In this document: positions 23,691 through 33,222 of the stretch, piece after piece | Layout: each line of letters begins with the position of its first letter | Position numbering within the stretch: position 1 is the stretch's first letter | Notes under the pieces: model-generated | Databases searched by the model: none | Told to the model about the DNA's origin: nothing | What the model saw: only the letters and a program-made list of their open reading frames with translations | Program-made: the position numbers and the translations under genes | Source of the DNA: Alitabrizicola rongguiensis | GTDB lineage: Bacteria; Pseudomonadota; Alphaproteobacteria; Rhodobacterales; Rhodobacteraceae | Reading direction: 5' to 3' | Assembly (NCBI RefSeq): GCF_021491355.1 | Contig: NZ_JAKENF010000001.1 | Coordinates: forward strand, 372,001-436,000 | DNA length: 64,000 nt

Positions 23691-25220
23691 ATGGTAAAGC
23701 TCAAGGACATCCAGCGCGCAATGGTGCGCGCAAATGGCATGCTGCGGCGGCCAGAGGTGATGATCTTCCTGCCTGCACTTACTCTTGCCGGGTTCTGGTT
23801 GGGCGGCGAGGGGACGCTGATCCTCATCGCGCTTGGCTTGCCCATGGTCTTCGTGATGACCGGCGCCTTTGCTCAGGCCCCGGCCCCGGCCGCCGCGCTT
23901 GGCGAGGTGGGACTGCGTGCCGACATCACCGCCGCGCTGGACTCCGTGCTGCGGCAGGGACGCGCCTCCGGCCTGACCACCGCCTGCCTTGTGCTGCAAT
24001 TCGACGAGGCGGATCGCTTTCTCGACCGGCACGGTCGCGCAGTGCAGGCCGAGATGCTTCAGCGAGCCACAGAACGCATCTGCACGGCGCTTCGTCAGGG
24101 CGATACCGTGGCCCGGCTCGAAGGCGGCGGTCTTGCGGTGGCGCTTGGACCGGTCCGGCGGCTCGACCTCGAAACGCTGGTGCAGGTTTCGGGCCGGCTG
24201 CAAACGGCCATCGGCGCGCCGATGAGCATCGAGGGCGCACAGATCTATGTCACCTGCTCGGTCGGGTTCTGCCTTGTCTCGCGCGCACCTCAGGAAACCG
24301 GGCGGGCCATGCTCGATGCCGCGCAGGTCGCGGCGGACGAGGCGTTGCGCAATGGACCGGGTGCTATCCGCAGCTTCTCGCCAGACATGGCGCGCACCCG
24401 CGCCGACCGCGAGGCGCGACGTGATATTCTGGAGGCCGCGCTCGACGATGGACATATCCGCCCGCACTTCCAGCCACAGATCTCAACCGACACTGGCGAG
24501 CTGACCGGGTTCGAAACGCTTGCCCGCTGGCATCACCCAGAACGGGGCACCCTGCCACCGGCGGAGTTCCTGCCAGCGATCGAAGAGGCGGGGCTGGCCG
24601 AAAGGCTGGGCGAGGTGATGATGTTTCATGCCCTGACTTCCCTCGCCCGGTGGGACAAGGCCGGCCTCGCCGTTCCCTGCATTTCCGTCAACTTCTCAGG
24701 CTCGGAACTGAGGAACCCCCGGCTGCCGGAACGGATCAAGTGGGAACTGGATCGCTTCGATCTGGCGAGCAGCCGCTTGACGGTCGAAATCCTTGAAACC
24801 GTGGTCACCCGCACCGACGATGACGTCACCGTTCAGAACATCGGCGCACTCGCGCGTCTGGGCTGCAACATCGACCTCGACGATTTCGGCACGGGGCATG
24901 CCTCGATCACTAACATCCGTCGCTTCGGCGTGCGCCGTATCAAGATCGACCGCAGCCTTGTCACCCGGGTCGACAGCGACCGCGAACAGCAGAAGATGAT
25001 CGCGGCGATCCTGTCGATGGCAGAGCGTCTGGGCATCGACACACTTGCCGAAGGGGTCGAGACAGCCGGCGAGCACACGATGCTCGCACAACTTGGCTGC
25101 CGCCATGTGCAGGGCTTTGCCATCGCCCGCCCGATGGACTTCGACGCGGCAACCGACTGGATCCGCGGCAACGCCGCGAAGCCTGGACTCTTGCCCCGGC
25201 TTGGTCATCGCAGCGCCTGA
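23691..25220 (+). CDS. Membrane-anchored protein with degenerate GGDEF and EAL domains
   Basis: A 509-aa protein. Two hydrophobic stretches lie at about 25-60. A diguanylate-cyclase-like domain follows, but its signature position reads ARLEGGGLAV, so synthesis activity is probably lost. Residues about 245-495 form an EAL domain: GFETLARW in place of EAL, SVNFSG, LDDFGTGHASI, KIDRSL and AEGVETAGEH. The metal-binding Glu, Asn and Asp residues look intact, so c-di-GMP hydrolysis is plausible. It sits between ttcA and yidC and runs the same way. Confidence 0.9.
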   Translation: MVKLKDIQRAMVRANGMLRRPEVMIFLPALTLAGFWLGGEGTLILIALGLPMVFVMTGAFAQAPAPAAALGEVGLRADITAALDSVLRQGRASGLTTACLVLQFDEADRFLDRHGRAVQAEMLQRATERICTALRQGDTVARLEGGGLAVALGPVRRLDLETLVQVSGRLQTAIGAPMSIEGAQIYVTCSVGFCLVSRAPQETGRAMLDAAQVAADEALRNGPGAIRSFSPDMARTRADREARRDILEAALDDGHIRPHFQPQISTDTGELTGFETLARWHHPERGTLPPAEFLPAIEEAGLAERLGEVMMFHALTSLARWDKAGLAVPCISVNFSGSELRNPRLPERIKWELDRFDLASSRLTVEILETVVTRTDDDVTVQNIGALARLGCNIDLDDFGTGHASITNIRRFGVRRIKIDRSLVTRVDSDREQQKMIAAILSMAERLGIDTLAEGVETAGEHTMLAQLGCRHVQGFAIARPMDFDAATDWIRGNAAKPGLLPRLGHRSA

Positions 25221-25337
25221 CTCTTGCGGCGGGTCGCTGCCGAACAGCCCGGTGAACCGGGAATCCGCTTGACCTTGGCCGACCCTTCTGTTGAAGCACC
25301 GGCTGACCCTTTTTCTGGCGGAACGGTGGTGGTCCAG

Positions 25338-27161
25338 ATGGACGATCAGAACAAGAACCTAATCCTCGCAACCGTGCTCAGCTTCCTGGTGATCCTGGGC
25401 TGGTTCCTGATCTTCCCGCCGCCCGAAACGCAACAGGCCCCGCAGGCCCCTGCAGCGGCGACCGAGGCGACAACGACGGCCCCGGCTCCGACAGCCACCG
25501 CGACCAGCGAGGCGACCGAGCCTGCGGCCACCGAAACCGCCCGTCTGGCAATCGACACGCCCCGCGTCTCGGGCTCGATCGCCCTGACCGGCGGCCGCGT
25601 CGACGACCTGCTGCTCAAGGATTACCGCGTCACCATCGACCCGAATTCGCCGCTGGTGCGGCTGCTGACGCCAGTGGGCGAAAAGGAATCCTACTATGCC
25701 CGCTACGGCTGGGAATCCGACGGCACTGTCGCATCTGCCGACCTGCCCGGGCCGAACACGGTCTGGACGCAGACCGCGGGCAGCACGCTGACCCCCGACA
25801 GCCCCGTCACCCTGTCCTGGGACAACGGCAAGGGCATGGTCTTCACCCGAACCTTTGCGATCGACGACAACTACATGTTCACGGTCACGCAAGGTGTCAC
25901 GAACAACTCGGGCGCACCGGTCACGCTCTATCCCTACGGCGTCATCGACCGGCACGGCGTGCCGAGCGACACGCAGAACTTCTTCGTCCTGCATGAGGGC
26001 GTCGTACGGATGGCCGACGGCCAGCTGGAAGAGACCCGCTACAAGGACGTGGCCAAGCTGCCGGTGATCGAGGCCGAAGGTGGCCCGGCGGAGATCATTC
26101 AGGTGACCCAGGACGGCTGGATCGGCTTCACCGGCCATTACTGGCAGACGATCCTGATCCCCGCAGATGGTCAGCCCTTCACCGCCGTGACCAAGCACCT
26201 GGTCGAAAGCGACATCTACCGCACCACGGTTCGCAACCAGCCGGTCACCATCGCCCCCGGCGCCTCGGCCGAGAATGCCTCGCGCCTTTTCGCCGGTGCC
26301 AAGGAATGGGAAACGCTGCGCTACTACCAGGATGAGCAGGGCGTCCACGGCTTTGTCGACTCGATCGACTGGGGCTGGTTCTACTTCCTGACCAAGCCGA
26401 TCTTCCGTGTGCTGCACGCCCTGCATGGGATCATCGGCAACATGGGCCTGGCGATCATGGCGCTGACGTTGGTGCTCAAGATCATCGTTCTGCCGCTGGC
26501 GTGGAAATCCTACGCCTCGATGGCAAGGATGAAGGAACTTCAGCCCGAGATCGAGAAGCTGAAAGAGCGGGCCGGCGACGACAAGGCCATGATGCAGCGC
26601 GACATGATGGCGCTCTACAAGGAAAAGAAGGTCAACCCGGCGGCCGGCTGTCTGCCGGTGCTGATCCAGATCCCGATCTTCTTCTCGCTCTACAAGGTGA
26701 TCTTCGTCACGCTGGAACTGCGTCACGCGCCGTTCTTCGGCTGGCTCAAGGATCTGTCGGCTCCTGACCCATCTTCGCTGTTCAACCTGTTCGGCCTGCT
26801 GCCCTGGGCGGCGCCGACGCATGGAACCCTTCTTGCGACGGTCTTCATCGGCGTGCTCCCCATCCTGCTGGGCATCTCGATGTGGTTCCAGCAAAAGCTG
26901 AACCCTGCCCCGGCCGATCCCGCACAGGCGGCAATCTTTGCCTGGATGCCGTGGATCTTCATGTTCATGCTGGGCGGCTTCGCCTCGGGCCTCGTGCTGT
27001 ACTGGATCACCAACAACACCATCACCTTCGCGCAGCAGTATCTGATCATGCGCAGTCACGGCTCGAAGCCGGACTTTTTCGGCAACATCAAGGCCTCGGT
27101 CAAGCGCAAGCCCAAGGCCGCAAATGACGCAAAGGCGCCAAAGCCGGACACCAAGAAATGA
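25338..27161 (+). CDS. yidC: Membrane protein insertase YidC
   Basis: A 607-aa protein starting MDDQNKNLILATVLSFLVIL, the first membrane helix. An Ala/Thr-rich linker follows, then a periplasmic beta-domain (to about 340). The conserved insertase core starts at about 370 and contains LVLKIIVLPLAWKSYASMAR, GCLPVLIQIPIFFSLYKVI and YWITNNTITFAQQYLIM. The end is Lys-rich. It inserts and folds inner-membrane proteins with or without Sec. The stop overlaps the MOSC gene start (ATGA). Confidence 0.97.
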   Translation: MDDQNKNLILATVLSFLVILGWFLIFPPPETQQAPQAPAAATEATTTAPAPTATATSEATEPAATETARLAIDTPRVSGSIALTGGRVDDLLLKDYRVTIDPNSPLVRLLTPVGEKESYYARYGWESDGTVASADLPGPNTVWTQTAGSTLTPDSPVTLSWDNGKGMVFTRTFAIDDNYMFTVTQGVTNNSGAPVTLYPYGVIDRHGVPSDTQNFFVLHEGVVRMADGQLEETRYKDVAKLPVIEAEGGPAEIIQVTQDGWIGFTGHYWQTILIPADGQPFTAVTKHLVESDIYRTTVRNQPVTIAPGASAENASRLFAGAKEWETLRYYQDEQGVHGFVDSIDWGWFYFLTKPIFRVLHALHGIIGNMGLAIMALTLVLKIIVLPLAWKSYASMARMKELQPEIEKLKERAGDDKAMMQRDMMALYKEKKVNPAAGCLPVLIQIPIFFSLYKVIFVTLELRHAPFFGWLKDLSAPDPSSLFNLFGLLPWAAPTHGTLLATVFIGVLPILLGISMWFQQKLNPAPADPAQAAIFAWMPWIFMFMLGGFASGLVLYWITNNTITFAQQYLIMRSHGSKPDFFGNIKASVKRKPKAANDAKAPKPDTKK

Positions 27162-27916
27162 CCGCCCGGCTGGCGCATCTGTGCCGCCACCCGATCAAGT
27201 CGGCGGGCTATGAAGAGATCGAAAGCGCGACCCTCACAGCGGGCCGCGCTTTTCCCTTCGACCGGGAATGGGCCGTGGCGCACGAGGCCGCGCGCTTCGG
27301 CGACCAGCCCGACGGATGGGCTCCCAAGATGAATTTCCTGCGCGGATGGGCATCAGCGCAACTGATGGCCATAGCCTGCAGTTCGGATCCCTCAAGCCGT
27401 ACAGTGACGCTCCGCCATCCCACCGCCGGCACGCTGACCGTGGCACCCGATCGCGCCGACGATGCCGCAGCGCTTGTCGACTGGCTCCGCCCGCTCTGGC
27501 CCGAGAACCGACCTGCCCCCTCCCGCGTGGTAAGGGTCGAAGGCCAACCGATGACCGATGTGCCAGAGCCGTGGGTCGCGCTTCTCAGCCTTGCCAGCAA
27601 TCGCGACCTTGGGCAGCGGATGGGGGTCGACCTGTCGATCCATCGCTGGCGCGGGAATGTGTGGGTTGACGACCTTGAGCCGTGGACAGAGTTTGGCATG
27701 ATCGGCCGAGAGATCCAGATCGGTCCCGTCCGGCTTAAGGTCGAACAGAGGATCACCCGCTGCCGCGCAACGACCGCCGATCCGGAAACCGGGCGATGGG
27801 ATGCCGATACCCTGACGGCACTCGACACCAGCTTTGGTCACCAGGACTTCGGCGTCTATGCCCGTGTCCTGTCCGGCGGCGCGGTGCGGATCGGGGATGA
27901 GGTAACCCTCGGATGA
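27158..27916 (+). CDS. MOSC-domain protein
   Basis: A 252-aa protein with an N-terminal MOSC_N barrel (HLCRHPIKSAGYEEIESATL) and a C-terminal MOSC core. That core includes RWRGNVWVDDLEPWTEF and ITRCRATTADPETG, whose Cys is the likely molybdenum-sulfur ligand. Relatives (YcbX, mARC) reduce N-hydroxylated compounds with a molybdenum cofactor. It is coupled by ATGA overlaps to yidC before and engB after, an order seen in many Rhodobacteraceae. Confidence 0.9.
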   Translation: MTARLAHLCRHPIKSAGYEEIESATLTAGRAFPFDREWAVAHEAARFGDQPDGWAPKMNFLRGWASAQLMAIACSSDPSSRTVTLRHPTAGTLTVAPDRADDAAALVDWLRPLWPENRPAPSRVVRVEGQPMTDVPEPWVALLSLASNRDLGQRMGVDLSIHRWRGNVWVDDLEPWTEFGMIGREIQIGPVRLKVEQRITRCRATTADPETGRWDADTLTALDTSFGHQDFGVYARVLSGGAVRIGDEVTLG

Positions 27917-28566
27917 CCCAGCTTCCCTTCCCGCTTGTCCCCGAACCCGAAGAGGCCGCCCGCGAAGCGGGACGGCTACTGTTCGCCGGTCCCGTCACCT
28001 TTGTTAAGGGCGTCACCGCGATGTCCGGGCTGCCACCGGCCGACCGGATCGAGATCTGCTTTGCCGGTCGCTCGAACGTCGGCAAGTCGAGCCTCATCAA
28101 CGCCCTGACGGGCCGCAAGAACCTCGCCCGCGCCTCGAACACGCCAGGCCGCACACAGGAAATCAACTTCTTCGCGCTTGGCGAGGAACGCTACATGGTC
28201 GACCTGCCCGGTTACGGCTATGCCGAGGCGCCGGTGGCGATCGTCGCCAAATGGCAGGCGCTTCTGAAAAGCTATCTGGCTGGACGCGTGACGCTGCGCC
28301 GCGCCTTCGTGCTGATCGACACCCGCCACGGCGTGAAAGCGGTGGATGAAGAGATCCTGACACTCCTCGACCGTTCTGCCGTCACCTTCCAGGTGGTCAT
28401 GACCAAGGCCGACAAGGTGAATGCCGCCACCCGACAGGCCAATATCGACCAAGTGCGCGGCGCGCTGGCCAAGCATCCCGCAGCTTATCCCGAGATTGTA
28501 ATGACCTCCTCGGAAAAGGGCGAGGGGATCGAGACATTGCGCGCGATCATCGCCGGTCTGCAATAG
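27913..28566 (+). CDS. engB: Ribosome biogenesis GTP-binding protein YihA/YsxC
   Basis: A 217-aa GTPase with G1 [14 protein letters not shown], the switch [15 protein letters not shown]3 [13 protein letters not shown]4 MTKADKV and G5 TSSEKGEG. It assists 50S subunit assembly. The start overlaps the MOSC stop (ATGA). Confidence 0.97.
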   Translation: MTQLPFPLVPEPEEAAREAGRLLFAGPVTFVKGVTAMSGLPPADRIEICFAGRSNVGKSSLINALTGRKNLARASNTPGRTQEINFFALGEERYMVDLPGYGYAEAPVAIVAKWQALLKSYLAGRVTLRRAFVLIDTRHGVKAVDEEILTLLDRSAVTFQVVMTKADKVNAATRQANIDQVRGALAKHPAAYPEIVMTSSEKGEGIETLRAIIAGLQ

Positions 28567-28727
28567 CCTCTGCCTCGACCTCGATCTCGGCCAACATCGT
28601 TCTGACAAGCCGAACCTGGCGCAGCGCCGCCTCGCGCCCGGGCAGCCAGCCGCGCAGCCCTTGCCGACAGCATTGCCTGCTGCATGGCCTTCCAGTCAAC
28701 GTGATCCAATCCGGGCGGCCAGGGCAT
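28547..28727 (-). pseudogene. Possible small gene broken by a frameshift
   Basis: Two adjacent minus-strand frames look like halves of one small protein. From ATG 28727 (GAGG upstream) the first reads [20 protein letters not shown]. About 20 codons in, a second frame continues [20 protein letters not shown] and [14 protein letters not shown] to a TGA at 28547. A single-base change near 28650 would join them into a protein of about 60 residues. It could be a true pseudogene, a sequencing error or chance. The end overlaps the engB stop. Confidence 0.35.
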
Positions 28728-28846
28728 CGCATCCTCGCTTTTGCCTTTGCTGCCCGATTGCAGGGCGTCGGGCAAGTCCCTTGGCAGGCCCAGCCAAAGG
28801 GGCTAGGACGGACCCCGCATTTCCGCCCGAACCCCTGGGGCTCCGC

Positions 28847-29743
28847 ATGAGAAAGCAGACCACCACGATGGAAGATTCGATCGCAACCGCCCGGGTCCTG
28901 TCCGAGGCGCTTCCCTACATGCAACGCTATTCCGGCGCGGTCGTCGTCGTGAAGTTCGGCGGCAATGCCATGGGCGATGATGCCGCAATGGCCGAGTTTG
29001 CCCGCGACATCGTCCTGATGCGCCAGGTCGGCGTGAACCCGGTGGTCGTCCATGGCGGTGGGCCGATGATCAACGAGATGCTGAACAAGCTTGGCATCAA
29101 GTCGGAATTCGTGCGCGGCAAGCGGGTCACCGACAAGGCCACCGTCGAGGTGGTCGAGATGATCCTGTCGGGCCTCGTCAACAAGCGCATCGTGCAGGCG
29201 ATCAACGATCAGGGCGGTCGCGCTGTGGGCATCTCTGGCAAGGACGACGACCTCATGGTCTGCGAGGCGGACGATCCGGAGCTTGGCTTCGTCGGTCGCC
29301 CGGTCGAGATGAACGTGCAGGTTCTGCGCGACCTCTACAATGCCGGGATCATTCCGGTCGTCGCGCCGGTCGCGACCGGCGTGGCCGACAACGAGACCTT
29401 CAACGTCAATGGCGACACGGCGGCGGGCGCCATCGCCGGCGCGCTGCAGGCCGACCGCCTGTTGCTGCTGACCGATGTCTCGGGCGTGAAGAACCCGGCG
29501 GGTGAGGTGATGACCCAGATTACCCCGGAAGAGGTCCGCGCGATGATCGCCGATGGCAGTATCTCGGGCGGGATGATCCCCAAGACCGAGACGGCCTTGT
29601 CGGCACTGGATCAGGGCGTAAGGGCGGTCACCATCCTCGACGGGCGCATCCCCAATGCCTGCCTGCTGGAGCTGTTCACCGATCACGGCGCGGGCTCGCA
29701 GATCCGCTCGACCGAACCGCGGGTGAAGCCGCGCCGCAGATGA
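28847..29743 (+). CDS. argB: Acetylglutamate kinase
   Basis: A 298-aa amino-acid kinase: [54 protein letters not shown] and [14 protein letters not shown]. It phosphorylates N-acetylglutamate, the second step of arginine synthesis. ATG 28847 is preferred (GGGG upstream); ATG 28868 is an alternative. The stop overlaps the next gene (ATGA). Confidence 0.97.
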   Translation: MRKQTTTMEDSIATARVLSEALPYMQRYSGAVVVVKFGGNAMGDDAAMAEFARDIVLMRQVGVNPVVVHGGGPMINEMLNKLGIKSEFVRGKRVTDKATVEVVEMILSGLVNKRIVQAINDQGGRAVGISGKDDDLMVCEADDPELGFVGRPVEMNVQVLRDLYNAGIIPVVAPVATGVADNETFNVNGDTAAGAIAGALQADRLLLLTDVSGVKNPAGEVMTQITPEEVRAMIADGSISGGMIPKTETALSALDQGVRAVTILDGRIPNACLLELFTDHGAGSQIRSTEPRVKPRRR

Positions 29744-30393
29744 CGACGCTTGCAGGGATCGAGGGCCGTCTTGCTCCACAGGGCCTAGCGATCCTAGGCG
29801 GATTTGCCGCGGCGCCCGAGGATGGCCTCCCGTCGGGAACGCTGACGCTGCTGATGATCGGGCCGGATGGGCCGGGCTTCTGGCCGGTCCTGACCGCCAG
29901 CGACGAATGGCAGGACGGCAGGCCAGATCCGGTCGATCGCTGGTCGCGGCGGGTCATCGGGCGCCTTGCCTGCGAGCTTGGGGCCAAGGCGCTTTTCCCC
30001 TTTGGCGGCCCGCCCCACCATCCCTTCTTCACCTGGGCTACGCGCACCGGTCGCTGCCACCAGTCGCCGGTACAGCTCTTGGTCCACGATCAGGCCGGTC
30101 TCTGGGTGTCGTTTCGCGGCGCGCTGGCCCTGAAGGAGCTGATCGATCTGCCGCCCCCGCCCCCGTCGCCCTGCGACAGTTGTGAAGGCATGCCCTGCCT
30201 GACCGCCTGCCCGCCCCTGGCCTTGACCGGCGCCGGCTACGATGTGCCCGCCTGCCGCGCCTTCCTCGACACCCAGGCGGGTGGGGACTGCATGGCGAAT
30301 GGCTGCGCCGTGCGCCGCGCTTGCCCGGTCTCGGTCGGGCATGCAAGGATGCGCGAACAGTCGGCCTATCACATGGGACAGTTCCACAGATGA
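29740..30393 (+). CDS. Ferredoxin-like protein with C-terminal Cys cluster
   Basis: A 217-aa protein. The N-terminal two thirds contain [15 protein letters not shown] and a small globular pattern. The C-terminus has [17 protein letters not shown] and [14 protein letters not shown], Cys spacing suited to an iron-sulfur cluster as in epoxyqueuosine-reductase/ferredoxin relatives. Similar genes follow argB in related genomes, but the function is not established. The ATGA overlap with argB and the following phosphatase gene implies one transcript. Confidence 0.75.
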   Translation: MTTLAGIEGRLAPQGLAILGGFAAAPEDGLPSGTLTLLMIGPDGPGFWPVLTASDEWQDGRPDPVDRWSRRVIGRLACELGAKALFPFGGPPHHPFFTWATRTGRCHQSPVQLLVHDQAGLWVSFRGALALKELIDLPPPPPSPCDSCEGMPCLTACPPLALTGAGYDVPACRAFLDTQAGGDCMANGCAVRRACPVSVGHARMREQSAYHMGQFHR

Positions 30394-30896
30394 CAAAGCG
30401 CCTGATCCTGACGCGGCACGCCAAATCCAGCTGGGACGATCCGACCATGGCCGATCACGACCGCCCGCTGAACGAACGGGGCAAAGTGGCTGCAGCCGAC
30501 CTTGGCGGCTGGCTCGCGTCGCGCGGCTATGTGCCCGACGAGGTGCTTTGCTCGGATGCGCTGCGCACCCGCAAGACCTGGTCCGGCATCGCCCCGGCCC
30601 TGCCGGGCACGCCCATCCTTGAACTCAAGCCCTCGCTCTATCATGCCGGGCCGGACGTGATGCTCGCAGTCTTGCGCCATGCCAAGGGAGATACGGTGAT
30701 GATGATCGGCCACAATCCCGGCATCGCCGAGTTTGCCGCTCGCCTCGTGGCCCGTGCGCCAACCAATCCCGAATTCCACCGCTACCCCACCGGCGCGACG
30801 CTGGTCGTGGATTTCGACATCGCCGACTGGCAAATGGCCGAATGGGGCCGCGCCGCGGTGCTCGATTTCGTCGTGCCGCGCGAAATCGTCATCTGA
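30390..30896 (+). CDS. SixA-type histidine phosphatase
   Basis: A 168-aa protein of the phosphoglycerate-mutase-like fold. LILTRHAKSSW holds the catalytic His, LNERG and CSDALRTRKTW follow, and MMIGHNPGIAEFA holds the second His. SixA removes phosphate from histidine phosphotransfer proteins; the real target here is unknown. Overlap with the ferredoxin-like gene (ATGA) indicates coupling, and a terminator follows. Confidence 0.9.
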   Translation: MTKRLILTRHAKSSWDDPTMADHDRPLNERGKVAAADLGGWLASRGYVPDEVLCSDALRTRKTWSGIAPALPGTPILELKPSLYHAGPDVMLAVLRHAKGDTVMMIGHNPGIAEFAARLVARAPTNPEFHRYPTGATLVVDFDIADWQMAEWGRAAVLDFVVPREIVI

Positions 30897-30945
30897 TCTT
30901 CTTCTGTTCGGAAATATCCTCGAGGGTGAGACCCCGTCAGGGGTC

Positions 30946-30970
30946 GAGGGGGCAGACAGCCCCCTCTTTT
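30946..30970 (+). terminator. Rho-independent terminator after the argB group
   Basis: GAGGGGGC (30946-30953) pairs with GCCCCCTC (30959-30966), with a 5-nt loop and TTTT directly after. A second hairpin, GACCCC/GGGGTC, lies just before it at 30930-30945. It separates the plus-strand group from the converging bztD gene, which ends at 30973. Confidence 0.75.
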
Positions 30971-30972
30971 CG

Positions 30973-31752
30973 TCAGTGCCCCAGGATCTGGCTCAGGAAC
31001 AGCTTGGTGCGTTCCGATTTCGGGTTGAGGAAGAACTCCTCGGGCTCGTTCTGCTCGACGATCTGGCCCTGATCCATGAAGATCACCCGGTTCGCCACCT
31101 GACGGGCAAAGCCCATCTCGTGGGTCACGCAGAGCATCGTCATGCCCTCTTCGGCAAGTTCGATCATGGTATCGAGAACTTCTTTAATCATCTCGGGGTC
31201 AAGGGCGGAGGTCGGCTCGTCGAACAGCATGATCCTGGGCTTCATGCAGAGCGACCGCGCGATTGCGACGCGCTGCTGCTGGCCGCCCGACAGCTGGCCC
31301 GGATACTTGTTGGCCTGCTCGGGGATCTTGACCTTCTTGAGGAAGTACATCGCCGTCTCTTCCGCTTCCCGTTTCGGGATCTTGCGGACCCAGATCGGGG
31401 CAAGCGTCAGGTTCTCGAGGATGGTCAGATGCGGGAACAGGTTGAAGTGCTGAAACACCATGCCCACTTCCGACCGCACCTTGTCGATGTTCTTGATGTC
31501 GTTGGTGAGTTCGGTGCCATCGACGATGATCTGGCCCGACTGATGCTCCTCCAGGCGATTGATGCAACGGATCAGCGTCGACTTGCCCGACCCCGACGGT
31601 CCGGCGATGACGATGCGCTCGCCGCGCCGCACTGTCAGGTCGATGTCGCGGAGCACGTGGAACGTGCCGTACCACTTGTTCATCTTGGTGATCTGGACGG
31701 CGACCTCGTCGCTGACCTTCATTTGCTTGCGGGCAGAGGTGGAGTCAGCCAT
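30973..31752 (-). CDS. bztD: Acidic amino-acid ABC importer, ATP-binding subunit
   Basis: A 259-aa ABC ATPase: Walker [15 protein letters not shown]-loop [10 protein letters not shown], signature [13 protein letters not shown], Walker [13 protein letters not shown] and switch His in [10 protein letters not shown]. The typical GlnQ/AapP C-terminus is present. In Rhodobacter the four-gene bzt system imports glutamate, glutamine, aspartate and asparagine. The gene follows the second permease by 11 bp. Confidence 0.93.
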   Translation of the reverse strand: MADSTSARKQMKVSDEVAVQITKMNKWYGTFHVLRDIDLTVRRGERIVIAGPSGSGKSTLIRCINRLEEHQSGQIIVDGTELTNDIKNIDKVRSEVGMVFQHFNLFPHLTILENLTLAPIWVRKIPKREAEETAMYFLKKVKIPEQANKYPGQLSGGQQQRVAIARSLCMKPRIMLFDEPTSALDPEMIKEVLDTMIELAEEGMTMLCVTHEMGFARQVANRVIFMDQGQIVEQNEPEEFFLNPKSERTKLFLSQILGH

Positions 31753-31763
31753 GGAAACCTCCC

Positions 31764-33221
31764 TTAACGGTGATCGCGCTTCAGCCGGCGCTCGAGTGAC
31801 ATCGAGTAGCGCGACATGCCGAAGCAGATGACGAAGAAGATGACGCCGACAAAAATGTAGGGCTCCCAGTAGATGCCCTTCCAGTTGATGTCGGCGCGGA
31901 CGATCTGGGTAACGCCCTTCAGCGGGTCAAGCAGGCCGACGAAGGCCACCAGCGTCGTATCCTTGAACAGCCCGATGAAGGTCGACACGATCCCGGGGAT
32001 GGCGATCTTCAGCGCTTGCGGCATGATGATGAGCCGCTGCGCCCGCCAGTAGTCGAGGCCGAGCGAATCCGCCGCCTCGTACTGCCCGCGCGGCAGTGCC
32101 GCCAGGCCGCCGCGGATGACCTCGGCGATATAGGCGGCGGCGAACAGCGTCACCAGGATGATGACCCGCAGGATCAGGTCGAAGTTGGTGTTCGGCGGCA
32201 GGAAGTACTGCAGAAGCAGAGACGCGGTGAACAGCAGGGTGATCAGCGGCACGCCCCGGATGAACTCGATGAACCCAACGGACAGCGTCTTGATGAGCAA
32301 CATGTCCGACCGTCGCCCTAGCGCCAGCAGGATGCCCATCGGAAGCGAGCAGGCGATGGCCGTCACGCCGATGGTCACTGCCAGCAGGAAACCCCCGAAC
32401 TGATCGGAATTCACCTTGGGCAGGGCCAGCGGCAGAGCAGAAGCCAGCGCATCGGCCACATGCGCGTCAATGAACAGCCACCACAGCATGGCCAGAACCA
32501 CCCCGATGGCAGACGACACCGCAACACCGATCCGTTCGACCAGCAGGCGATAGGTGACGGCTATGATGACGAAGCCGAACATGGCGGTCACCGGTTCCCA
32601 GATCGACCCGCCCCAGAGCAGATAGAAGGTGAGCGCCGGATAAAGGACGGTGAACCACATCAGCTTGCCCGGCTGCGTCTGCGACAGCACCGCCAGCACA
32701 ATCACCAGCGCGGCAGCGAAAACGAAGGCAAGCAGAGGCGTCGAGGCAAGATACAGCGTCACCAGCAGGAAAGCCGCCACGCCTGCGATCACCACCATGA
32801 GGTTGCGTTTCTGGCCGGCAAACAGGACTGGCGCGATGGCTGCGAAGAGGAGCCCGAACGCAAGTATCGGTCGCCAGTACTGGTCAGGCGGATAGAAGCC
32901 GAACGTGAACTGGTGCCAGCGTTCGCGGATCATCGCCCAACAGGCCCCTGAGGCATCGGGACCCGCCCGTTCAGCGATGATGGCGCGGCATTCGGCAAGC
33001 GAGTTAGCGTTCCAGACACCGTTGATGAACCAGGGCAGCGCAGCCCGGATCGTCAGGAAGATCAGGCCAAGCCCGAGAAGGGTCAGGATGGTGTTCATGG
33101 GCGAGGAGAACAGGTTCTCTCGCATCCACCGGACAATCCCGCGTTGGCTGACCGGCGGTTCCCTGGCCGGCAGCATGGTTTCGCGGGCAAAGGCGATCGA
33201 GCGGTCGGAGCTGTCGGTCAT
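31764..33221 (-). CDS. bztC: Acidic amino-acid ABC importer permease
   Basis: A 485-aa membrane protein. It has an N-terminal extension with several helices and a large insert, then a HisM-type permease domain: [31 protein letters not shown] and the ATPase-docking loop [20 protein letters not shown], near the C-terminus. The long N-terminal half is typical of BztC/AapM. It pairs with BztB and lies one base after it. Confidence 0.93.
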   Translation of the reverse strand: MTDSSDRSIAFARETMLPAREPPVSQRGIVRWMRENLFSSPMNTILTLLGLGLIFLTIRAALPWFINGVWNANSLAECRAIIAERAGPDASGACWAMIRERWHQFTFGFYPPDQYWRPILAFGLLFAAIAPVLFAGQKRNLMVVIAGVAAFLLVTLYLASTPLLAFVFAAALVIVLAVLSQTQPGKLMWFTVLYPALTFYLLWGGSIWEPVTAMFGFVIIAVTYRLLVERIGVAVSSAIGVVLAMLWWLFIDAHVADALASALPLALPKVNSDQFGGFLLAVTIGVTAIACSLPMGILLALGRRSDMLLIKTLSVGFIEFIRGVPLITLLFTASLLLQYFLPPNTNFDLILRVIILVTLFAAAYIAEVIRGGLAALPRGQYEAADSLGLDYWRAQRLIIMPQALKIAIPGIVSTFIGLFKDTTLVAFVGLLDPLKGVTQIVRADINWKGIYWEPYIFVGVIFFVICFGMSRYSMSLERRLKRDHR

Positions 33222-33222
33222 G

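Noticed and set aside
25359-27059. 566-codon open frame antisense to yidC
   Set aside because: The yidC frame has unmistakable conserved domains. The antisense product is His/Arg/Asp-rich and resembles no protein.
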